Below are positions 21,011-31,857 of a stretch of 64,000 nucleotides of DNA, piece after piece. Location of the stretch: the NCBI RefSeq assembly GCF_000417875.1, contig NW_006920874.1:21137-85136 (forward strand), given 5' to 3'. The stretch's first letter is position 1; each line of letters begins with the position of its first letter. The notes under the pieces were generated by a model. That model did not search any database. It worked only from the letters and a program-made list of their open reading frames with translations, and was not told where the DNA came from. This DNA comes from Pseudozyma flocculosa PF-1 (Eukaryota; Basidiomycota; Ustilaginomycetes; Ustilaginales; Ustilaginaceae). A program made the translations under genes and the position numbers.

Positions 21011-21774
21011 TCTGGGGGAGGCGAAAGAAGGAGGAAAGGAGAGCGGTTTCTTTGTCAGGGGAAAGCGTATAACCGGCAACGCCTTGCACGCTTGCAAAAG
21101 GCGACGCCTCTGCACGCTTGCAGAGGCTACGGGGGCGCAATTGGGAGCTGGCCAGGCTGGGTGGCAGGTCGGCTGGGCCAACAGCGACTCTGCGGGGTGC
21201 CGACGTTACCTGGTGAGCATAGGGATAGCTATACTCACTGTATTCTGGATCGGTCCCGGGCCAGCTCGACTTGAGAAAGAAGACCTGGGAGGTGGCTGAA
21301 GAAAGAGGAGCGACGAGTAGATTTTTTGTCAGGGAAAAGCGTATAACCGGCAACGCCTTGCACGCTTGCAAAAGGCGACGCCTCTGCACGCTTGCAGAGG
21401 CTACGGGGGCGCAATTATAAGCTGGCCAGGCTGGGTGGCAGGTCGGCTGGGCCAACAGCGACACTGCGGGGTGCCGACGTTACCTGGTGAGCATAAGGTA
21501 GCTATACTCACTGTGTTCTCTGTCCGTCGGCTGGTTGGGAAAAGACCTGCAAGGTGGCGAAAGAAAGAGGAGCGACGAGGAGTGGATTTGTTGTCAGGAA
21601 ATGCGGATGATGGCTAGGCCTTTGCATGCTTGCAAGAAGGCAACGCCTCTGCATGCCTGCAGAGGTGACGGGGGCGCAACTATGGGCTGGCCAGGCCATG
21701 AGACAGCTAATTGTGGGGCCAGCGACGCCGCTAGGTGCCTCCTCAGACGTGGCGAGCATATCGCTATACTCACT
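21011..21774 (-). repeat. E1 tail: three tandem exon-intron units
   Basis: Read on the minus strand after the E1 stop codon, three tandem units each start with GTGAGTATAG, carry a CTGACAAA branch-type motif and end in a pyrimidine tract plus CAG. Predicted introns are 21773-21547, 21511-21285 and 21238-21012, each about 227 bases by hand count. They are separated by small exons 21546-21512 (35 bases) and 21284-21239 (46 bases). The two right-hand units are nearly identical; the one nearest the gene has diverged. All splice signals are retained, so the array looks transcribed and spliced as a 3' untranslated region. The split direct repeats of tyrosine-recombinase retroelements are an alternative reading. 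Confidence 0.7.
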
Positions 21775-21817
21775 GTGTTTGATCGATCCGGGAGCGTCTT
21801 GATGTCCCGCGGCGCGC

Positions 21818-22990
21818 CTAGGCATCCTCGAGCCTGAGACCGTGGCAGCGGAAGACCGGGTGCCTGCCATTGCAAGCGAGGCACTTGTGAGAGCGCCCGC
21901 AGCGTTGGCCTGCGCAGCGGTTGAGGTTGAAGTTCTTGCACACCTTCGGGCGGGCGCGCTGCGCGTCGCGCTGGGCCGGGTTGTTGTTGTTGCTGCGCGG
22001 GTCGATGGGACGGAGGTGTGTGTTGGAGAAGTCGGCGTCGATGGCGGCCCATTCAGCGCCGCTCGCCGTGCCCAGGCGACGGCGGCAGACAGCGAGGTGG
22101 TAGCCGACCACACCGCGCCACTCGTACAGGCTCGAGAACACGATGATGTGTTCGAGGTGCGCAAGGAGGCCCGGGGCCAGGTCCGGCTGCTCTCGGCTGC
22201 CGACGAGGAGCACAATGCCGACGTAGGTCGACCACGAGTCGCAGAGAGCGCCGATGCAGCTCAGAGCCTGGAAAAGGGGCTCGTCGGCTCGCTCTCCCTG
22301 GTCGTTGCGCGCCGGGTGATGCTGAGGGCGGTACGCGGGGTTGACGAGGATGGCGAGCTGCTCGGGAATGAAGCGGTTGTCGGCGATGGCCTCGACGACA
22401 TCGCGAGGGACCCAGGTGTACCTGGCGATGGCTGTGCTGATGGCCCCGTTGCCATCGAGCTGCTGGGGAGGCGCCGTGGTCGCGGGCTGGGCGTCGAGCC
22501 TGGTGAGAATCATGTCGAGGGCAGCTGACTGTCTGTCGATCTTCGAGGCCAGCGTAGCTTGGCCGGCCTCTTGCTGGTCCAGGCGCTTCTGGATGCCCCA
22601 GATGGCGACGTCGGTGCGGTCGGTTCGGCAGGAGGCGGCGCCGGGGCTGTTCATGTGACCATACGGGAGGTCGACGTGGCGGCAGGGGGTGTCGTCATTG
22701 TCGTTGTTGTCGCGGCCGTAGTCTGAGCGGCCGGGCGTCATGACGCGACCCTCCTGTCCGCTGTGTTGGTAGTCGTGCCTGTCGTGGCGCGGCGTCTCGT
22801 CGTAGTGGCGCTTGGTGGCGACGGGCGAGCGAGATCGGCGGCGTCGGAAGGCCGGGGTGGGCGTCTCGTAGCGGAAGGGGCGTCCGCGGATGTCGAGGGG
22901 CCTGTCCATGGGGCTGCCGTTGTCCGAGGGGGATGCCATGGTGCCGGTGTCGTCGCCCTGGCCGGTGAAGTACTTGATCAGCGGGAGCAT
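21818..22990 (-). CDS. E1: Gag-like protein with CCCH plus CCHC zinc module
   Basis: A 390-residue protein. The N-terminus is Arg/Asp/Asn-rich and disordered. The middle (about residues 190-320) has the helical block LAPGLLAHLEHIIVFSSLYEW and VVGYHLAVCRRRLG, which resembles the Gag-like domain of basidiomycete DIRS-type retroelements. The C-terminus ends with CKNFNLNRC, four residues, CGRSHKC, LAC and NGRHPVFRC, that is a CCCH finger joined to a CCHC knuckle that should bind nucleic acid. The leader has two introns (23430-23321 and 23073-23021), so the ATG at 22990 is the first in the spliced message. No reverse transcriptase or recombinase lies nearby: it is either a domesticated Gag gene or a Gag-only element. 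It shares promoter and tail design with E2-E5. Confidence 0.7.
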   Translation of the reverse strand: MLPLIKYFTGQGDDTGTMASPSDNGSPMDRPLDIRGRPFRYETPTPAFRRRRSRSPVATKRHYDETPRHDRHDYQHSGQEGRVMTPGRSDYGRDNNDNDDTPCRHVDLPYGHMNSPGAASCRTDRTDVAIWGIQKRLDQQEAGQATLASKIDRQSAALDMILTRLDAQPATTAPPQQLDGNGAISTAIARYTWVPRDVVEAIADNRFIPEQLAILVNPAYRPQHHPARNDQGERADEPLFQALSCIGALCDSWSTYVGIVLLVGSREQPDLAPGLLAHLEHIIVFSSLYEWRGVVGYHLAVCRRRLGTASGAEWAAIDADFSNTHLRPIDPRSNNNNPAQRDAQRARPKVCKNFNLNRCAGQRCGRSHKCLACNGRHPVFRCHGLRLEDA

Positions 22991-23708
22991 CGTGGTGGCG
23001 TCGCCTGGCTGTCCGGGTGTCTGTTGAGCGAGAAGGAATGCAGAGCAAGGCGGCCGAGGTAAGCGATACTGACTGGAGCCGACGATGACGAACGACTGTG
23101 AAGGGCGACGTACGGGAGTGACAGGGCTTGCGGCGCTTCGAAGGAGCTTGCGGCGGAGCGAAAGTAGACGGCTTGAGGCGTGACTGCAGGCGGAAGAGGA
23201 CGAGCAGCAGAAGCGTGAGCGAGACTGAAGGCGACCGGCGGCGGAGGCTGTGGACTGATGCTCACTGTACGAGGAAGAGGGCGACCGACGATGCTCGAGG
23301 CTTGATGAGATCCCGGGCGGCTGCACGCAGAGACGAGGGTAGGCAACGAGGGCAGAGGGGTGAGCGACACTGGGAGCGACGAGCGAGCCGGCATGGACGG
23401 GAGCAGATGGCCACGGCGAAGGATACTCACGAGACAATAGGCCAAGCGTCGGTAGCTGAGAGCTCGAAGCGCAAGCGTCGGCGCGTTGGTGCGCGGTGGT
23501 CGACGAGGCTGGGTCGGACGCTGAGAAGGGAGGTCGGTCCGGGGAGGCGGGGCTGGGGCCCGACCGAAGAGAAGGCGAAGGTGGGTCGGGCTGGGGAAGG
23601 AGAGGCTGGCCGGAGGAGAGTCGTCGAGGGAGGATAGTTTGGTAGGAGCCGGAGATAGCTGATGATTGTGGTGGATTGAGGGGAAGAGGGAAAACGGTTT
23701 GGAGGGCC

Positions 23709-23716
23709 CCTTTTAA
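23709..23716 (-). promoter_or_regulatory. E1 core promoter motif TTAAAAGG
   Basis: TTAAAAGG on the minus strand, followed by a pyrimidine-rich leader containing CTCAATCCACCACAATC. The same motif and leader type precede E2, E3 and E4. Confidence 0.6.
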
Positions 23717-23937
23717 GCCTTTCGAGGGGAGTCAGTCGTCGCTGGAGCAGGCTGTCTTTTGCTGGGGAGCGAGGGGGATTTTGCCCAGCAGAGCAGGCCC
23801 AGCGGCGCTGGAGGACGGGCACGCACCAGGGCACACAGGGCAGACGCGGTGGGTCTGGGGGGCTCTCTCTGGCTGCCTTGGAGCGGACGCTGCTATGCTG
23901 CTCGAAGGAGGGCAGGGCACTCGAGGGAGGAAGACCA

Positions 23938-24175
23938 GCTCTTCCTTCCACGCCGTCGCGGCAGCTACTTTTCGCTCTGACTCGAGCGCTTGCTCGACCT
24001 TCCACGTCACCTCCTCGAGGCCTGCTGCTCTGCCAGCTTCGCCTTGGAAGGCCCTCTCTTCCTTCCACGTCGTCGAGCGGCGGCCACCTTCCGCTCTGAC
24101 TCGAGCGCCTGCTCGACCTTCCTCGTCAGCTCCTCGATCGGCGGCTACAGCCACGCTGCATTTGTGTGCCTGAGG
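23938..24175. repeat. E1 upstream tandem repeat with TGACGTGG motif
   Basis: Two copies of a unit of about 119 bases starting CTTCCTTCCACG and containing CGCTCTGACTCGAGCG and TGCTCGACC. The first copy holds CCACGTCA (24002-24009), the complement of the bZIP/CRE-like TGACGTGG that also lies upstream of E2, E3 and E4. A regulatory role is an inference. Confidence 0.6.
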
Positions 24176-26400
24176 CGGCTACCTTCCACTGTGAAACAGG
24201 GGGCGTTGCGAAGAGCTCGGACAGCGAATACACGCGGATTCGGGTGGTCTCTGTATATTCCTAATCGGGACCGGGGCGGATCGTGAGTGTCGAGGGAGGG
24301 GCAGCCTGGGCGGTCGGATTATCGAGGGTTAGGCGGCCTGCGCGACCTGGGCGAGGGCAGTTGGCAGCGGGCAGGGAAGCAGGGAAGCAGGCAGGGCAGC
24401 GGCAGTGCACCTTGGAACACGACGCGAGTCCTCGACGCGTCCCGACCGGAGCGGAAACCGGGAGAGACTTCGGTTTCGGGACAGACGGCCACGCCAAGGC
24501 ACAGGCGAGGGCATGCCGCGTGGCAGCGGGAACCCTGGGTGGGACGCGACGGGCGGATGTACCACAGCTACGTAGCCGCCCCGGGAATTGGTCTCAGCCG
24601 AGGCGGAGAAGCCGCGAGCGCTTGCGCGCGCCCTCGTGTCCCTCGTGCAACCATGCAGCGGACTCCGTGCAGCGGTGGGCGTACAGCGATACAACCGATC
24701 GTGCGCATGCCCCGAGTGCCCCGACCTGATCAGGCAGGCCAACCAACCAGCCAGCAGGCAGGCAGACGGCCTCACTCCCTGCCCTGCCCCGACCTGGCAC
24801 AATCGGCCGTGAAAGCCGTCGTGGTCGTCGCGTCGAGGATACTGGCACCAGGCAACCAGACAGGCCCTCGCTCTCTGCCTGCCTCGGTCTCGCCCTGGTC
24901 CTCCTCGTGTGCTGTGCTCTGGGCGGAGCGGCGCCTCCCTTTCCCTTGGATTACCCTCTCTAGCATCGCCGTCCAGCCGCATCACCCCCCTTTGTGCACC
25001 ATCGCGCTGCGCAGCACCAGTGATGCCTTGAACGGATCACGATCGCGACGCTGCTTTCACGCCTGGTCCCGGGGTCATGCTGGGTCAGACGCCCGTGCCA
25101 AAGTACCGCTGCGCGACTCGGCCCGGCACGGGCAGCCTCAGCCAGCTGGTACCACCACGGCCCCCAGGGCTCCAGAATGCTCGTGAGAGCCGTACGTGCG
25201 TGCACCCCTCTCCTGCCACTGCTCACTTCTTCTTGACCGTGCTCCGGCCTTGCTGCTGCTGCCGCTGCTCCAGCACAGCCACCTGTTCCTGTGCGCAGCC
25301 AGCTCGACATATATACAGGCCGTTTGGGGGCTGCTGCTGGCCGAGCCTGGATGGTCCCTCCCCTTCTTTCACACTTCATCCTCCGCCCTTGACCCAGCAC
25401 TGCTCCCTCGTTCGTCGGCCGCTCTGAAGCCCAGGCCGAAAGGATGGGCACGGCACCACCTGGAGAGCAAGAAAAAAAAACCCCCCCGGTAGGCGCAAGG
25501 TAAGACCTGGAGAGGACCCCTTGCGAGAAAAAGGACGGGCACGATACGGCGGAGCACGGCACAGCAAAAACTCGAGCAACAGCGGCGCTGCAGCTGTGCA
25601 GGCAGACTGCTCAAGCCACGTAGCCCCATGCATGGTTCTCACGCCTTGCCCGAAGCAAGGAGGGCAGCGCATGAGTGGCCTGGCCGGTCTATGGCGCCAA
25701 CGGGCCCAGGCTTCCTCTCGCACTCGGACGAGAGCCGACGGACAACACAGGGCCGTAGCACCGCCTCGACCGATCGGATCCGCTTGCACGCCGCGTCGCG
25801 CTGGGACGGGCCAGGGCCGGCTGCCCTGCTGCCCTGCTGCCCTGTCGCCCGGCTGCCTGGCTTGCCGGTCTGCCCCATCTGCCCCATCTGCCCTCGGAAG
25901 CGAAGAAACGGCGACGATGCAAATTCTCACGGCCGAGACCCTCCAGAAGGCTTTCACGGCCGAGACCCTCTAGACGGCCTGCAAAGACCCTCCAGAGGAG
26001 CTCTCTGCTGCGGTCGGGAGCCGGGCTCGATGATCCCGAAGCTGGGCGGATCCGTGACTGGCGGGCCAGGGAGCCACGCCCTGCTCCCGGCCGGCAGACC
26101 AAAGGCTCGGGACCGACCATTGTTTCCGCATCCGTGGCGCTCGAGGCTGGCCGACTGACTGGCCGGCTGGCTTGATGGCCGGCTGGCTGGCGGCAGACAC
26201 TCCCAGCGGCTCGCCTCTCTCTGACCGGCTCGGCCCTCTTTCTCGGCCGGCCGCCAGAGTCCCACCAGCGACAACCCACCTGCGATACCGAGAATCACGG
26301 CCACCGGGCGAGGCTGCCCCCCTCTCAGTCCATCGCATTGCCACCTACAGCGACGGAGAGCTGGCCTACGCCCCGCTGGGACCCCCGGTGCGGTGCGCTT
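24176..26400. other. Unassigned DNA upstream of E1
   Basis: No supportable gene. Notable points: a TATA-like CATATATACA at 25308-25317 with a CT-rich tract after it and an ATG at 25444 whose short frame runs to a GTAAGA donor near 25500; an A-run followed by a C-run at 25471-25488; and a short repeat CACGGCCGAGACCCTC at 25929-25971. These could be the 5' end of another element, but no downstream exon was found. Confidence 0.35.
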
Positions 26401-28929
26401 GAAGAGGCCCCTGGCGAGTGATTTAATTTCCGTATTTTTGAGTTTTAATTTTTTTTTTTTTTTCCTGAAGGCTGGGCTCTGTCCGCGCTTGGGCCCCGCC
26501 GCGCGTGCATTTTCCAACCCACCATTGCCTCACCCCAGCCACCGCTTTGATCACCACCACCGCCACCACTACCGCCAACACCACATCCGCTCTCGCTTGA
26601 TGCGTCTTTCGCCTCTCCTTCGCCCTCTTTTCGTCTGGTCCGTCGATGCGCCGTTTCTTGGCCCTACTGTGAGTACCTCGACTGGGCTGCACCAGCATCA
26701 CGGTTGCAGACCTGTCCTGCTCTTGCTCGCTTGCTCACTCGCTCGCCGCTATCCGACTCTTTCTGGCTCCTTGCACCTTCCGAATGGACCACCTCATCCC
26801 TCTGAGAGCACACGCCATTGCCCCAGCACGTCGCCCTGCAAGTCTTGAGGGCCGCCCCAGGCCGCTGCCCATCGCTAGATGTCGTACGTCACACCATCGC
26901 CTCGTCCCGCGAAGAGCGGACACCGCTCTGACCACGCCAGCGCCGCAGCACGTCGAGGCAGAGGCAAAGATCCAGCAGTCCGCTCCATTGCTGTTTGTCG
27001 TGACCAGTCCACCGGACTCGTCCGCTGATCTCAACATCTGGCTCTGTCTAACGATCTCTCATTGACCGCGCTCTGTTTCCGGTTCCTCTTGCCTGTGTCG
27101 CAGCCCTTCCAGGTGACGACTTCTACCGCTTCGACTGGCTAGCACTCTCGGCCTTCCGCCGCTCTCCTCTCAAGCCGCCGACCGGCCTTCTGGCGGCCTC
27201 GTCATCCTCATCGGCCCTGATATGGACTCCATCGCAACGAGCCGGCACGGGCGGGCAAGAGGGCGGCGGTGTGCCGTCAGAACATCTAGGGCGACAAGGT
27301 AATGTGAGTGACGCCGCATCGAGACCCATTCCCACCGGCCGCGTCGGGCAACAGGACATCCAGGGCGGCAGGGCAACGTGAGGGACGCCGCACCGAGAAG
27401 TGCTGACACCGGCCGCGTTCATAAGACCGATGTCGCTCAAAGCACGGAGAATCGACGCAGGTCACACGACAGCTACACAACCGGTGGCGGCATGGGATCG
27501 ACGTCGAGAAAGTGGCGGTAGTCAACAGCACAGAGTCATTTGAGTCAAGGGGATTGGCAGCGATCCAGAGCCTTTGGCGACGCAGTTCCCAGCGGACCGC
27601 TACGTCTAGGCCGGGATAGCGCCGGCGGCGTCCGCGGCCGCGCTCGCGGCAGCGCGAGCCATGATGAGGCGACGGACACACAGAACTGAGAGAGACGCAG
27701 CACCGAGGGAGACCGCGGCTTCGAGGGCAACGCGGGACGACCGCGGGGCAGAGGGCACCGCCGCATCAAGGAGGGCGCAGCACGAGGCAGAACGCGGCAT
27801 CGAGGGCAGCGCAGGACGAACGCAGGGCGGAGGCCACCTCCGCATCAAAGAGGGCGCAACACGGAGGGGTGCCGCGGCTGCAACGGCCAAGCAGGTTGGT
27901 CGCAGGACAGAGAGCATCACCACATCGAGCGAGCGGATCCAGCGCCTCGTCGACTCCACCGAGACGATGCGCATCCGCAACGGCGCCCCTGTCCCCGTCA
28001 AGTCTCCCTTCGGAGTCAACCAGGATGCTCCATCGTCGTTGTTGTTGTCCTCGCCGCCGTCGGTAAGTGAAGCCGACCCGTCGTTGTCGTCGCTGACCGC
28101 ACCACCAACAACGTCATCGATAAACGAGAAATAGAAGCAGCTCCGCGCCAAGCTGGCCTATCCCCAGGGCCCGGTCACCTCGGCGTTGGCTGCCGGTGCA
28201 AGAGCAGACGCTGTCGCACCCTCTCGCCTCAGCGCCGGCCATCCCGATCCAGCCGTAGGCACGCATCACGCCAATCCGCGACAGGGCCCAGCCCAGACGA
28301 CATCGACGTCGACGTTGACCACGACAACGGGTGACGATATCGAGGTGTGGGACCGCCGGTGAGGGCGATGAAGGTCGGCCTCCAACTCGGCCGGTCGCAA
28401 GCCCGCGCTCGTTTGCCACTGCCCATGCGCCTGCCCGCCACCGGACCAGCCGTTGCCCTAAGCCGTCCGAGAACCGCCTGAGCGCTCCATCCTCAAAGGG
28501 ACTGCCCGTCATTCATGCCCATGCTCAAGATACCATCACTGGCCCCCAACCCCGCCGCTACGTCGATTCGTGCTTTGCTTGGGCTCTGCTTCTTCGACCA
28601 TCCCGTGTCCGCCGCACGGCCACCCTTGTTGCTATGCCCGACGAAGCGCCGCAGGCGGTTCGCCTCCGGCTGCCTCGCCCTGCCTTGCTTCCCCTCTGCT
28701 TGTCTTCACAGGTCCAAGGAGCAGACCACGGAGCGGACACTTCCGATGAGGGCCGACTCTTGGGACGGCGCCGGCCGCCGCGACGAGCCCGACGTGTCCC
28801 CACGCCGAGCCCTTGCACCACCCGAGCTGGCCGCCCCTCGCTGCGGAGCCCAGTGATGCGACACGCCCGCCCACCCCTCCTGCTGCGCACGCAGTCCTAG
28901 CGCCCTGCCGTTCCGTCGTTCAAGCGTTT
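26401..28929. other. Repeat-bearing DNA left of the DIRS copy
   Basis: A T-run (26447-26463) precedes a CCACCACCG-rich leader and an ATG at 26599 whose frame reaches a GTGAGT donor at 26669; no second exon was identified. Bases 27270-27420 hold two copies of a 75-base unit and 27690-27860 two copies of an 80-base unit with CGCATCAA/GAGGGCGCA. A 157-residue open frame (27661-28134) covers the second array and then reads a Ser-rich segment; it might be a decayed Gag, but no motif proves it. Confidence 0.35.
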
Positions 28930-29735
28930 CGCGGAAGCCCTCCTCGCTGGCCGCATCACCATCTTGCCGCCTCGCCTCACCGCCGCTGTCCCTGACAGCC
29001 TCTTCCACCCCTCCGACCAACCTGCCAGAGTCAGGTTCATGCAGCGCGCTTTGGATTCGCTGGTGCTACCTCGTCGCCGACTACTCCAACCGCTACGCCG
29101 CTCACGTCAAGCTCGGCGCCGTCCGGCTCGGCGTCCGCCGGGGCTCTGCCGGGCCGCTCGACCCCGAGACCGAGGCACAGTACCCCCGCTTCGCCAAGTT
29201 GCCCATGGACAAGCAGCGCCTCGGACATATCCGATCAGAGGCTGAGCAGCGTCTGGTCGCAGGACGCATCGACAAAGTCGACCCGGCTTCCCGGGGTTCA
29301 TCATCCCGAAGCCGGTCGAACTCTGCCTCAACTGCTTGTTCGGCTCGGCCCCTGAGGGCAGTGATGCCGCTGCGCCTGTCCGCGTCATGGCGGTGAGCTG
29401 CCGGGCGATCGGCCTCGCCGTTTCTCATGCCAAGGCCTTCTGGGTTACGACTCTCGTCGATGCTCTCGGCATCCAGGTCGACACGGAGCGCCAGACCATC
29501 GGCATCACGGACACCGCCTGCCTCCTAGAGCGCAGGCTGGCCTTGTGCTGGACTCGCAGCGTTTCACTGGCTTCCTCCCTTGCGTCGCGTCACGCAGGTC
29601 ATCTCGTACGCGCGCGCCTTCCCGCAGCGGATCTACACCGCCACACAGTGCTGCACCATCTACATGACGCCGTGCCGGCGCATCTGGGCCCAGGCGGCTG
29701 CCGAGTTCGGCTGATGGAGTGCCCCGCTGGCTACC
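28930..29735 (+). pseudogene. DIRS-type retroelement copy A, internally deleted
   Basis: Pieces in three frames match copy B at 36.3-37.4 kb. ALLAGRIT then VPDSLFHPSD (about 28939-29013) is followed after a frameshift by a linker with KLPMDKQRLGHIRSEAEQRL, and then directly by SDAAAPVRVMAVSCRAIGLA and LGIQVDTERQTIGITDTA (29361-29516), the thumb/RNase H-side of the reverse transcriptase. The catalytic core present in copy B is missing between them, so about 600 bases were deleted. Frameshifts and stops make it non-functional. Confidence 0.65.
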
Positions 29736-31507
29736 TGGCCAGGCCATAGCCTTCTGACGCACCGAAGAGGACTGCAGCCGCTGGGTCCCACAGCACCGAG
29801 TCAGTACCGAGAGCGTATCGTTGCAATAGACATCGCTACGAGTGAGCTGCGCAGAGTCGCATTGCTCATGTCAGCCCATCCAGTGTCGCAAACTCGATCG
29901 TTCGGGCGCGGCCGTCCTTAGGCTACCGTCACAGCGTCTCATCTGCCCGGCCAGCGCCACTCATAGCGCTGGACTCGTGACGACGGGCTGTGTGATCCGG
30001 CCGCGGCTCTACCGGCCCCGGAGCCCTGTATCAGCACCCGACCCATCCCGCCTTTACACGGCCATTCCCTTGTTCTCGCCGCGATGTCTGGCCATGTAGG
30101 ATCTGCTCGAATCGTACCAAGCAGCGTCGTCACCGACCGTCGGACCTCGATGCATTTCAGGCCGACCGCTTCGTCCTGGCTCTTGGCCGCTAGCACAGGT
30201 CGCGCCGCTCGCGGTCCTACGCTATCATCGCTCCGCAGATGCCGGCAGGCTCGGCCTGGCCTCTGTCTGTGATGCCATTGAGGTCGATCCGACATTGCTG
30301 GGGTGCCTGTGATTGTGGAAGTCTTCTTAGGTCGACTCGACGTCGGAGCGACAAGCTTGCAGAGCTGTCGAGGCCCGATCGGCACTCGAGGCGAGAATGT
30401 GCGCGGTGACACGTGTCGGTCTCTTGACGAACGAACCGATGACGCCTGGGACAAGGCGGGCATGACGCAATGTTGCGAGAACGGCAGCGCGAGAGACGGC
30501 CAAACGAGATGCGTCCCTGCAGCCTTACGAGACAATGCGCAGCCTCGAGAAAGGAGAGACGCGCGCGGTGAGTCGACGATTGCCCCAGCGCTGACTCGCT
30601 GTGTAGGAGCGAGGATGGAGAGGCACGGTACTTGCCGACGCTAAGACGAGGAGCGGAAATCAACGAGGAGAGAGGGTTGTGAGACTGCGCATCGGCACGA
30701 CAGAAAGGAAAGCGGAAGGGAGAGAGGAGGTTCGTGTCAATACTGTGTCTCGCCGGACGCGAAGCTCAAAGCGCGCAAAGGGCCAAACAAAGGACCGGGA
30801 GCCAGACGCATGGCTTCGCTTCTACGATGCCGTCGCGATCGACTGGCAAGGATCCCTCGGTGCTCATGAACGGCGGTGGAAAGATGCGGGTTCGTCGAGC
30901 AAGCTGGCCTGTGGTCGTTTCAACCGTCCGAGGGCGCATCCCGAGGTTTCGCCGACCAAGGGGGTCCCGCTGCTGCTTCATCGGCTTGATCGCAAGGGAA
31001 GAGGGGCTCGGGGTGCAGAATATAGGCACGCCTCTCTGGCAGACCGGGTAAGCAATACGAGCGGTGCAAAGAGGAGTTGGTGGCAGTCGAGGTGGTGGTG
31101 GCGGCGTGACAGTGTGTCGAGGCGAGGGTGGGGTGATGCTGGGCCAAACCTCTTATCCCTCTTCGACCAGCCTCGGACCCTCCGAATGCTGCTGCCTCCT
31201 TGGTCCGACTCGAGGTGGTAGGCTCGAGTGTGCCGTGCACGGCTTCTCGCGACGGCATTACTGCCCAGCCCCGAAGCGACGGCGGGCCCGTCCCGAAGAT
31301 GACGACGGCTTTGGGCGGAAAAGGCGCAAGCAAGCTACGGGAGTGCCGAGCTGGTCGGGTCCACCCCGCGCCCGCCGCACTACGCCCGATGGCTGGCCTC
31401 GCCTGCTGCTCTTTGACACGAGGACCGGTCTCGCCTCGCGTCCAGCGAAGGCACGCTGTTGACCTCGTGCACAGCCTCGGCGACACGATCGAGTACGGAT
31501 GAGACAG

Positions 31508-31590
31508 AGAGGAGGAGGAGGAGGAGGAGGAGGAGGAGGAGGAGGAGGAGGAGGAGGAGGAGGAGGAGGAGGAGGAGGAGGGAGGGGAGG
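31508..31590. repeat. (GGA)n microsatellite
   Basis: About 24 uninterrupted GGA triplets, then GGAGGGGAGG. A polypurine tract able to form triplex or G-quadruplex structures. Confidence 0.95.
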
Positions 31591-31805
31591 AGGAACCGTA
31601 ACCGTAACCAGGCCGCTTTGCCCCCTGACTGCCTGACGGCGCAGCCGCTGCGTCTAACTACTGTAATTGAACGCGGCTCTGCCCGTCGGGATCCGGTATG
31701 GTTCCGAAGGCGCAACAGTCGGCTCCGACCCGCTTCTCCCGGCCGAAGCAGCAGCGGAGGGTGCAACGCAGCCACAGCGCTCGAGTGAGCGAAGGACAGG
31801 GGCCG

Positions 31806-31857
31806 AGGTCGAGGTCGAGGACGAGGACGAGGTCGAGGACGAGGTCGAGGTCGTTCC
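31806..31857. repeat. GAGGTC/GAGGAC six-base repeat
   Basis: About nine copies of GAGGTC or GAGGAC in tandem. Simple repeat outside any supported gene. Confidence 0.85.

Noticed and set aside
21046..21800. Tandem direct repeats considered as a CRISPR array
   Set aside because: Units are about 270 bases with splice signals and the genome is eukaryotic.
25444..25510. Possible first exon of a sixth E-type element
   Set aside because: A TATA-like box, an ATG and a GTAAGA donor occur, but no TTAAAAGG motif, downstream exon or zinc module was found.
31380..31788. Poly-Leu or poly-Arg frames over (GGA)n
   Set aside because: Microsatellite translation.
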